Positions 55,160 to 64,000 of a stretch of DNA of 64,000 nucleotides are shown piece after piece (within the stretch, counting starts at the first letter, position 1; each line of letters opens with the position of its first letter). Origin of the DNA: Marsupella aquatica (taxonomy: Eukaryota; Marchantiophyta); contig OZ316893.1 of assembly GCA_973895155.1 (NCBI GenBank), positions 8,928,001 to 8,992,000 of the forward strand, read 5' to 3'. The translations under genes were made by a program, and so were the position numbers. The notes beneath the pieces were generated by a model that did not search any database, was not told the origin of the DNA, and saw only the letters and a list, made by a program, of their open reading frames with translations.

Positions 55160-57396
55160 TGTCACCTGCTTATCAAACAATTTACACGACAAATACATAT
55201 TTTCTTCTACGTTTGTTATTGTATGATGGGAACATGGAGGGACACTGTTTGGATTATATTTCACGTAGGATGAGTATATTTATTTCTGCTCATGGAAATG
55301 TAAATTTTGATCAAGTTTACCGAATAGCCCCATTGCTTTTGATCAAGTCCCATGGAATACTCCACACCCACTCTTGCTGGTCGCTGGTGGAGTGCTATCA
55401 CCACCCCTCCTACTCACATGGTTGATTGATCCATGCAAGGATTCCTTAGACTGAATCTCTTGGGGAAAGACACAATCATGACACAAAAAAGATAACGCCG
55501 TACCAAAACTTCAGGAATCAAACCAAATCCATATCTTTTGGTGAACAATCATAACACATTGCAAGGACAATTCGGCCTCCTACCGTCTGTCTAACTCTTG
55601 CCTCACTGGGACAAATGCTACGTCTCTACCTCACTACTCTGGCTTGATTCCCTCTTCTAGCTATGAGATAACTTCCCTTAACAAACACTAGACTTAGCTC
55701 CCCCTGCACCTATCGGAGGTTGCCCTCAAATACAAAAAACCAAAGCACACAAGCCCTACAAGGGTGAGGCAGTAACTGCTCTGGCTGGCCACTACCCCGG
55801 CTAGCCACTACCCCCTGGCAGCGCCACTAACCTCAAAACCTAACTTACATGCAACACACACATGTGTCACCAACCTACCATATCCTAAGGGAAACCAACA
55901 GTGCCTTTGACGGTGCCCACCACCACTCCGCTAAACTTGAGTCCACCACCTCCTATCCTGTCTATCTATCCTGCCTACCCAGCCTCAATCCTCTTGATCA
56001 CCACCACTGGTCTGTCGTAAAAAAGAGGACCCCTACAATTGTTGAAACTAAAATTTTCTCAGAATTCACTTTTGGAAAAAAAAACTCCAAGGAGCCCTGC
56101 CCTTCCTGATCATGGCTCCGTAAACGGCGCACAAAATGGAGGTCAAACGGTTGAGAAATGGCTGTTTACATTTTTACAATAATCGGGGCACCGTCTCCCT
56201 CCTCTCTATCCGTACAACACACGACCCCGGCTTTTCAAAACATGGATCACGGATCCCCGTAGGTGATGCTACTTCCTCCTTCCCTTGGGAAGTCGGGACC
56301 TCCTGCAGTACAAACGTCCATACGGCCTCAAAACTCCTATATTCTAAAAAAACATGCGATCCATTGTATCTCCTCCATCTTAGGGTTTTGGCCATGTGAC
56401 ATGTCATTGGGTTTGGCTCAGCGAGCTCTTTTCAAAAATCCCCTGATTCTAAGATGGTCAAAAGTCTGATGTTCATACAACTAGGGTCTGTACATACGAG
56501 TGAGAAAAGAGAAGGAGTGAAGGAAGAAAGTGTGGGGGCGCCTTCTACGGAGTGAGGAAGGGAAAATGTGGGGGGCCCTTCTACGGAGTGGGGAAGGAAA
56601 AATTTGGGAGCCCCGTCTACGGAGTGGGGAAGGGAAAATGTGGAAGCCCCGTCTACTGAGTGGGGAAGAGAAAATGTGGAAGCCCCGTCTACTGAGTGGG
56701 GAAGAGAAAATGTGGAAGAGCCCCTTCTACAGAGTGGGGAAGGGAAAATGTGGAAGTCCCTTCTACGGAGTGTGGAAGGAAGGAGAGCAAAAACATGTGA
56801 GGACCACACAAAGGGTGAAAGGGAAAGGGGAACACAAGCATGGGAACCCCTTCCTTCTAAGGGCCGTCCCATCATCACTACTTCAAGATTGTCTAGTTTT
56901 GTCATTTTACGGGCATTGAGGTTTCTTAAGGTGCCACTGTTTGATACATACATGAACTCAACCAAGAACCCCAATTTTGCATGGGGCTCATTGAGGGCTT
57001 CAAAATGAATCCAAACATGACCATGTTTGGAATAGTACTAGCGCAACAATGTCTATTTTAAGTTTCAATATTTTCAATCTATATTTTGGTCATTATTTCC
57101 GTTTTGCGCCTTATGTGGAGCCTCCGGCTAGCCCCCACCCATCTAGGATGCCCACACCTTGGCCTCCAAGTCCTTGGGCTGCCTTTAGGCCTCCATGTAC
57201 CCCCTCAATGGCTCCATTGTCATCCATCACCACTCGACACCCCTCTCAACTCCGGCCTCCGGTTGTTGCATAAATTTATTAGAACTAACAAAAATTAAAA
57301 ATTAAAAAAGTAACCCAAACACTTTTGCTACACCTACTTGTCTTTCTATTTACATGCACAATTATAAGTCATCACTAAGTTACGGGCCCTATCACA
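55160..57396. mobile_element. LTR-like 2.2-kb element, copy 2 (probable solo LTR)
   Basis: Same ends as copy 1 (TGTCACCTGC and CCTATCACA). Flanks are ATATC (55155-55159) and ACATC (57397-57401), a 5-bp duplication with one transition. It is inserted in a minisatellite. It has no coding capacity and no interior between two LTRs, so solo LTR fits best. Its TTCTACGGAGTG array is longer than in copy 1. Confidence 0.6.
56539..56785. repeat. Minisatellite of about 36-40-bp units inside the LTR-like element
   Basis: Seven units of (C)CGTCTAC(G/T)GAGTGGGGAAG with (A/G)GAAAATGTGGAAG. The middle two are identical. Copy 1 (51640-51740) has only short 14-18-bp relatives, so the array expanded after the copies separated. 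Open frames encoding APSTEWGRENVE repeats are its translation and not evidence of a gene. Confidence 0.85.
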
Positions 57397-57470
57397 ACAT
57401 CAAGAAATGCAAGTGAGGCAAGGAAGTATAGTTGAGGCAAAGAAATGCATATGAGGCAAGGAAGTTAATG

Positions 57471-57815
57471 CACCATATGTGTCATGGTGGCGGGCATGGT
57501 GGTTAGGTCATGTTAGATGGAGGGATGATAATTTTCCATTTCCCCCTCTTTTACTTTATCCCTCGCCGTACCCTCCCTTTCCCAGAATGAAGCCACCAGT
57601 GAACATCGATTGTTAGTGCAAACAGTTTGAACTTGTAATTGCATTTATCTATTGCATTTGGCCCTCCATTAGTCCATCATGCTCTAATCACTTCATCCCT
57701 AAATTGTACATCCTGCCCTAAACTTGATCCATTATCTCATAAGGCAAATTTTACATTAAGTGAAAATGACTTGCAATCATCAATAATTGTTACAGTGGAT
57801 TGAAATGTACACTTA
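57471..57815. other. Gene-free spacer
   Basis: AT-rich; no coding sequence or repeat recognised. It ends in TTA, the target site of the next element. Confidence 0.4.
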
Positions 57816-58138
57816 GGGCTAGGTTCCATGGGGCTGGGAGTAAGGAGTACGGATGCTGTCAGAATTTTTAAGCCAATAAGATTGCAGCTTGTCCAGGGAC
57901 TGAGGGGTATACAAATACTGTATCAAGGAGTATGATTTTCCCTCACACTCCCTCTTAAACTTCAGAGGTACCCCCCTGCCCCTTTATAAGAACAGTACAG
58001 GGCATTCTCATTGGCTCCTGAGTCAAAATTTATACTTTTAAAATACTGTATACACCTTGGCATATGATGTATTTGAGCCCTAGTTAATGTCAGAGGGAGT
58101 GACCGTACTCCCTACCCCTGGCCCATGGAACCTGGCCC
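57816..58138. mobile_element. PIF/Harbinger-type (Tourist-like) MITE
   Basis: A 323-bp element with long terminal inverted repeats (about 35-40 bp, imperfect): GGGCTAGGTTCCATGGGGCT at the left and AGGGCCAGGTTCCATGGGCC reading in from the right (the A belonging to the TTA), both continuing through GGAGTACGG. It is flanked by TTA on both sides (57813-57815, 58139-58141), the usual PIF/Harbinger target duplication. No coding capacity. Confidence 0.85.
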
Positions 58139-59285
58139 TTACCCATAAGAGTTTGCACACACAATTACAACAGTTTTGCACTTATATATTTGCTGTTTAG
58201 TGTTGCCCTCGTTTCACTTATTTATTTCCCTTTGTGATTTTTTCCTTTGTATTTTTCAGGGTAAGTCAAGAACTAGATCACCTGGTTACAAATATTCTCT
58301 TTATAGTTTTACTGACAATACTGTCTTAAAATGTATTAAGGTCCTGTTTCTCCAGCATTATGGGCAATAATAGCCCCTCAAAACTCAAGCTTGAGCTCTC
58401 ATTTTGGGGTGCCTTATATCCCACATGGCCCTCTAAAGAGGACATCTACTACTGTAATAAGGAATCCCCCCCAAAATGGTGGGCTGTCCGTTTACAAATT
58501 TGTTTTTGGAGGGAACATTCTCTGACCATTGGATTCATAATCTATTTTATCCTAGCCTTTCATTACTTAGTCAAAAAGCAATGTCCTAATCTAAAGAAAA
58601 CAACACAAAGCAAACAAGACAAAAATACTTTGGTATCCCACAAAGATTTTGTAGAAGGGCGCCAATGATAGCATACTCTCTATGTGAGTGGCATATGTTT
58701 CCATTGGGATACCATGCGTTAAATCTACGTGTTAATGTTCCCCCATTTTACTGCCCGCTAACATTTTTATTCTCAAAACATAACCAAGACTCTACCATTT
58801 TGTCATCCGCTATGGCCCAATCAACTTTGTGCCATCAACTTTGGGTTTACGTTCTGGCACCCTTCACTTGTTGTCATGCGCTCCAGCCCAAGTTTGCTGA
58901 AATATAAACCAAGATTCTCATGTATCATGACTTTTTATCTAATTAAAAGTACTAGGCTTTGCATGAACACCTAGATTCAATCACCCCCTTAATTTTTTGA
59001 ATTAAATCTTTCACTACGGACCCCCTTGACACATAAATTCCAAGATTCTTGATTACCCTAAATGGATTCAAAACACCTTGCACCCCTTCCCTTGATAACT
59101 AAGGTGGGCATAGGGTGACAAGTTGGGATAATTAACTAAGGTGCATAGCGGCACCTTTAGGTTTGAAAAATCAACCAGAGAAACTTGCTTATGGAGTTCC
59201 CTCCTGAATGACATTTTGTAAAGAGACCATGATTTAATTAAAGAACGTAAGTTAGAGTGAGATTACAAAATTATTATAATGTTAA
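58139..59285. other. Gene-free spacer
   Basis: No recognised gene; the longest frames (58360-58668, 58665-58907) show no domain. Confidence 0.45.
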
Positions 59286-59287
59286 GA

Positions 59288-59355
59288 TAGCCTGATGCCC
59301 ATGTGTTGCATAGAAGATGTCAAGGTGAAACAAGGAAATGCAGGTGAGAAAAGGA
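59288..59355 (+). repeat. Short GATGTCAAG-type array with conserved edge
   Basis: AGCCTGATGCCCATGTGTTG is followed by CATAGAAGATGTCAAGGTGA and AGGTGAGAAAAGG. It is a small relative of the 48824-49507 array. Confidence 0.6.
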
Positions 59356-61404
59356 AACCTGCAATTTATTTGCAGTCCAAGCATGGTCACGCTGTGCTAC
59401 ATGGAAGGAGAGAGTTTTTCCTTAGTTTTTTACCTTTACTTATCCTTTTTTTTCTTTCCTTTTTCCCTTCCATGGGCCCTCCTTTTCTCTCCTTTTGCTC
59501 TTGCTTCCTCCAACCCTTACTCCCTCCAACCCTCCACCCTTTTCTTCCCTCCAACATGATTTAAAAATGGGAAAAGAAATGGGGGAAAAAGCAAATCAAC
59601 TTAAAGGAAAAAGAGATACGTCTTTCACCTTTGATGAGGTTAGGTTCATGGGAACACACGCAAGCTTTAGTGCACTCTAGGCCTATCAGACATACCAAGT
59701 CTCTGTAACGCAACCTCTCTCTATCTCTCAAGTGATTCCATAACAATGAGCTTGAGTTCCTCTTCCATAAGTAAATACTACTTCAGTATATAGGATGGCA
59801 ACACGGCTAACCTAACCAAGTGGATATCCACAGTGAGGCTAACTATGATTGGAGTCATAAGTCTAGACATAAGAAAAAATGCCTAACACATAAGTTTGAA
59901 CTTATGTTGGGACAATATAAAGAAGAAAAGAGGAGCAAAATGAGAGACATTTTTCTATGTAGTGTGAGAAAACTTTTGGTTGTCCACACAGCAATTGCTT
60001 AGTGTGGAGTTCCACTAGCCTTCATCTTTTGTGGTTTACTCTTTAATCTTTTGTTTGTCCCTTTACAAATAAATGGATCCTTTTCTTCTTTCGTGAGACA
60101 TTGTGACAAGAGTCGTTTGGGAGGTACAACTATGAAAACACACGAGGGAGATGAGAGATGTTCTTTCAATCTTATTTGACGCTCTTTGTTCACGGGCTAA
60201 GTAATTGACATGGCCGGCATTGAAGACATTCCTATCGGAGAGCAGGACTTCCAGCAATTCAGTGTAATGCCTGTTGCGAAAAACTGGATCAACATTTGTA
60301 CTAGGCACGGGATCCAGTGTTCGAGTACAGTTTATCCAGTGTTCTCATGATGCATTACTGATTGATGTACCTTCTGATGACGACTCTACCTACATACATT
60401 CTTGGGAAACTAATACTTTCAATGTTTCGGGTTTACAGTCGACGATCAGGTCTGCGATTCTCGTCGTTGCGGTTCTTAAAATTCTACCTGGCAGAAGTAT
60501 GAACCTGCTTTTCAGCTCATACAGAAGTAATTGTATTGTCTCAATCAGACCATGAATTGAAGTTACTGGGTAGTCAGCCAGCTATCCAGCAACATGCCTC
60601 ATCGCAGTACACACATCTCTAAATCATTGTAGGCCATTTCCCATCCACTTTCAACCTTCTGTAGACATTTAGTCACTCTATTTTCGTAGCATCTAATTTC
60701 TATTTTCATACACGTTCAAATCTGACCTACTTGTACATTCATTTACGTCGATTCCAACGTTGCTCTGGAGGATGATGTATGACGAAATATTTTGAACCTG
60801 AGGATGGACGAGGCAATTCGGGGGCCAAGAAAAAGAGTTTCTGGCCAGTGAACTGAGATTGAGAATCAGAGGTATTTACAGTGGCGATTTAGTATTGGGA
60901 CTTTTCCACTCGTAGAAAGTTTCGGTTAAGAAGGTCCTCATTCGTCTGAGAAAAGTCTCGTAATATACACACAGAAATTTCAAGTATTTCTTAATCTATC
61001 CCTCGTCATAATCTATCACTTCGCCATGCGATTATCGTTTTCATACTAAAAATTTGAAGACAAGACCATAAGCACTGCTTCAAATCGTGAGCCTGAAAGT
61101 TGACACCCTCTATCATCCATATGTGTTCCTACAGAAGGAAAAGCACAAAAAACGAAGACATTAATCTCCTGGACACCGCAATTAAAGCTATGCACGGCAT
61201 CCATGTAGTAAATGCCCACTTTGTTCCGAATATTGTACCGACAACTCTTGGAGGCATGCATGAAGATTGTTTAATATCAAATTGCTGACAATGGTCACCA
61301 GTAAGAACGTTGAAGCCTCGCTTCTCGCATAAGCTTGATCAAGAATTACGTCCTAAGTTCTACAGTCTGAGATTGCAAAACTCTGTACAAAAAAGAGTTG
61401 GCGC
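59356..61404. other. Gene-free region downstream of the penta-EF-hand gene
   Basis: No gene recognised. A plus-strand frame at 60274-60555 and a minus-strand frame at 60063-60308 overlap and have protein-like stretches (for example NRHYTELLEVLLSDRNVFNA) that I cannot assign. The part nearest 61404 is probably the 3' UTR of the minus-strand gene. Confidence 0.4.
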
Positions 61405-63702
61405 TCACGCAACAATGAAAGGGAGGACAATTTGCATGAACTTCTCGAACTTCAATGTCGCCGATCCTGTCAAATTCTTATCCTCGGTTTTGAATCGGTC
61501 TGTCAGGCCCTGCACATTCATTCCACGCGGATGTCAGAGTGCTGATTTGAAGAATGTCGGAGGAAGGGTCGCTCAACCACGACCGAGACTTCGACAATGG
61601 CCAAAGATACAAAGTACATCATGACTTCCTACACGAGAACGTCTATCGAAACAATATACCTTGACAACGAGTCCACACTCGATGAAGTTATCGTAATCTA
61701 GGGCCCGATTTTGACCCGTACGATCATATTTGGAAATCAGAATCTGGAGCAAAGGGCTGGAGATGGCATAGCCCAGGTGGATGAAAGCATCTCGAAGCTC
61801 TCCCTGGTCAATTGTTCCACTTCGGTCTCTATCAAACATCTCGAAAACACCCTGCAAAGCAACGCACATTTCGATAACAACGAGAGTCCAGGAAACTCAA
61901 TTTAAGTCCTGAATCCTGAGATCTCACGCATGAAGTCAAGCCCGCCTTCTTAAAAACCATGGCGCTAAGGACTAACAACTTCGCAGATAGAAGTAATCCT
62001 AGAGCAGAGAAACGCTCGTTGAATCCAGAGTAACAGAAACGAAATGATTCCGACGTTCTCTGAAATTAAAGACCTGAAAATGGATACATTAAAGGAATTA
62101 AGCATTTGAAGACAATAAAGAGAATTACCCTCCAGTCCTTCAGTTCTTTCCACAATGCTACAAAATCATTTGGCCCTGCATTGACAAAGAAAAGCGAAAT
62201 TTCGGAAGACCGGTCAGAACTTTTCAGCCTAAAAATTTGCCCATGACAAAAATCTACGTCCCAAAGACACTTTCGTCGACTGGTGTACTGATTCACTACT
62301 CAAAAACATTTTGCGTTCCACGAAAATGAGCATGATGTCCCCAATATTCATTGCATAGTCAATTTTCAACGGCACATCCTTTGCTTGCCGTGTGTCGAAC
62401 ACTCAGATACAAAGATTTTTCTAATTGTGATAATGGCATTCTAACTGTACAAACGTGCATGGAATTCTGTTTGTGCAAACAGGGCAGTGCTCATCGGAAG
62501 TGAGTTTGGTTCGCGTCAAACGGAGTCAGCCATCAGCAATTTCAGAGCCTATCAAGCCTGAGTTTGCAAAATCTCAGTGAGATGACAACAATGGCAAACT
62601 ATCCTGGTAGCGCTCGCTTGTCCTTGGCTATTGATCCATACATCCACCCGGCTACCGGATTTATTTTTCTTGCGCTCAGGATATTGATCCCATCCCAGTC
62701 CATCGCCTGTTGGGTCTCGAGGACTTCCCAATATCCATCCGCAGCTTCTTTCTCAGAAACACACACTAACCACTATCCCTCGGTCGGAAAGATTACTACT
62801 ACTGGCCCCTTTCTAATCCTTGACTAATGCGATCTACTCCTGTTGAGACTAGACGACTTGCCCGACGTTTATGCACGATTCCGTATACGCTTCCACATTT
62901 TGATTCACAGACACTCAATCTAGGAACCAACATTTGTATGGCAATTGCCCCTAGCTAATCTTCGACTCACGCTCATCTCGCAGCAGGAAGACTCCATTCA
63001 CTCATACCTTAGTCCTCTGGAATACACAAAAAAACGACCAGACTCGACATCGCCATCGATCAATCAACCAACCAATCTCAAAGACCACAGCGGTCAGCAC
63101 TTGACCGGCGTTGTCCAGGCGTAAGTGCTGTATGTCTCTTCCCCAGCACTTAGGAATCAGTGTCATCAGGACGGGTGGAGTAGAGGAAACACCAATCAAA
63201 TGACCATGAACAAAGATACACGATAGCCCAGCCCACCTATTTTGTCGGTACCGTTGGCGCTGAAGAGATGCAGCATGAGATTCACGGTCCGGGTGCTAAA
63301 CGGAATGTATACTGAAGCTGACACGACTCTGCTTAACTCATCAGCGTCTATAAACCCACTTCCATCGTAATCTCCTGCCTCGAAGGCCCTGATGGCTTCA
63401 GGATCCGTTCCAGGGGGAAACCAGACCCGAATCCGCCCAACTCCCTGCCCATACCGCACAGGTCTGTTCGAGTTGTATCGCCCTGAGGTCGAGCCAGCAG
63501 CCGTGTATGTCGCTTGAGGAGGCTGCCCAAATGGCTGGTTAAACTCCCCATAGCGTGGTTGTTGCTCACCGAATCCTGTATAAGACGGCTGCTGCGCTAA
63601 CCCTGAATTTACAATTGCTGTCGGATCTCCATACCGCCCCGAACTCGTGCCTGCAGAGTTGTAGTATCCTTGAGGAGCATACGGAGACGTTTGAGCACGC
63701 AT
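61405..63702 (-). CDS. Penta-EF-hand calcium-binding protein (four exons)
   Basis: Calcium sensor of the ALG-2/sorcin type, like plant CML48-50. Exons in coding order: 63237-63702, 62129-62175, 61660-61851 and 61405-61509. Introns are 1061, 277 and 150 bp, all GT-AG. Total 810 nt, 269 residues. The N-terminus (1-100) is rich in Gly, Tyr, Gln and Pro, as is usual. EF1 DYDGSGFIDADE and EF3 DRDRSGTIDQGE are canonical loops; EF2 is degenerate and EF4 (YDRTGQNRALDYDNF) carries an insertion. Exon 1 ends KIG with a split codon continued by PNDFVALWKELKDWR, exon 3 starts GVFEMFDRDRSG, and exon 4 starts GLTDRFKTEDKNLTGSA and ends MQIVLPFIVA. These joins match the family exactly. It probably forms dimers and binds membranes or partners on calcium rise. 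No defect is seen. Confidence 0.93.
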
Positions 63703-64000
63703 GAACTCGAGTCTTGTCTAACCCTGTTTCTCTTCTTCTACCTCCCGAACCCCAACCTTCAGTACACCCTTGAAAAAACGACTAGACCAGATCCAAGAAG
63801 TCCTTCTATGACACAATTGGTAAAAGTTGACGATCTTTCGTCCAAATTCGCCTTCAGATCCTGCTGAACTCCCCTTTCAAACTTTCCCAAGTACCTTCAC
63901 TAAAACCTCCGGATGTCTTCGTGAGTTACCCTCGCCCGCAGTGGCGCAATCCGCTTCAGATCCCTCCTTAAATCTTCTCTCCCTGACCTGAAATTAAGGA
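63703..64000 (-). promoter_or_regulatory. Promoter/leader region of the penta-EF-hand gene
   Basis: Sequence upstream of the ATG at 63702, more pyrimidine-rich on the plus strand than the spacers. No clear TATA box. It continues beyond the window. Confidence 0.35.

Noticed and set aside
56530-57008. Open frames with APSTEWGRENVE or LPHSVDGASTFS repeats
   Set aside because: Both strands of one minisatellite are open; the repeat is absent as such from the homologous element.

Overview
The window looks like nuclear DNA from a land plant, most likely a seed-free one such as a bryophyte (inference). It carries plant-type genes: a core alpha-1,3-fucosyltransferase, an STP-type hexose/H+ symporter with short spliceosomal introns, and a penta-EF-hand protein. 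Long AT-rich, repeat-filled spacers separate them. Two intronless genes, a maltose/galactoside O-acetyltransferase and an AAA ATPase of a build I know mainly from filamentous fungi, are candidates for old lateral transfer.

Layout: 1-3298 upstream spacer and a 5' leader with small uORFs; 3299-4774 fucosyltransferase (+); 7202-7783 acetyltransferase (+), followed by a decayed copy at 8771-9262; 10915-13071 AAA ATPase (+); 15058-17244 sugar transporter (-, four exons); 17.2-18.3 kb dense tandem repeats; 18.3-25.3 kb repeats and a MITE; 25335-47016 a giant DNA transposon; 47.0-61.4 kb MITEs, minisatellites and two LTR-like blocks; 61405-63702 penta-EF-hand gene (-, four exons).

The main discovery is the 21.7-kb element at 25335-47016. 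It begins CCCGGTTTAA, ends TTAAACCGGG and is flanked by a perfect 8-bp duplication, TTCCCAAG, the target-site length of hAT transposons. Its left half encodes a BED/DUF659 hAT transposase (+). Its right half carries, on the opposite strand, two genes unusual as hAT cargo: a eukaryotic-type protein kinase with an N-terminal extension, and a coiled-coil protein with a RING-like zinc-finger end. Both ends contain three inverted copies of a motif of about 45 bp, placed like mirror-image 5' leaders driving transcription inward. The same motif occurs twice in each LTR of the gypsy element nested inside.

The element is decayed. A 295-bp MITE with a 9-bp duplication splits the transposase N-terminus, an 8.9-kb Ty3/gypsy retrotransposon (31215-40079) sits in the middle, and the coding regions carry frameshifts. 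Twelve in-frame stops were seen in the decayed genes and all are TGA or TAG, several at expected tryptophan positions; this suggests decay by cytosine deamination.
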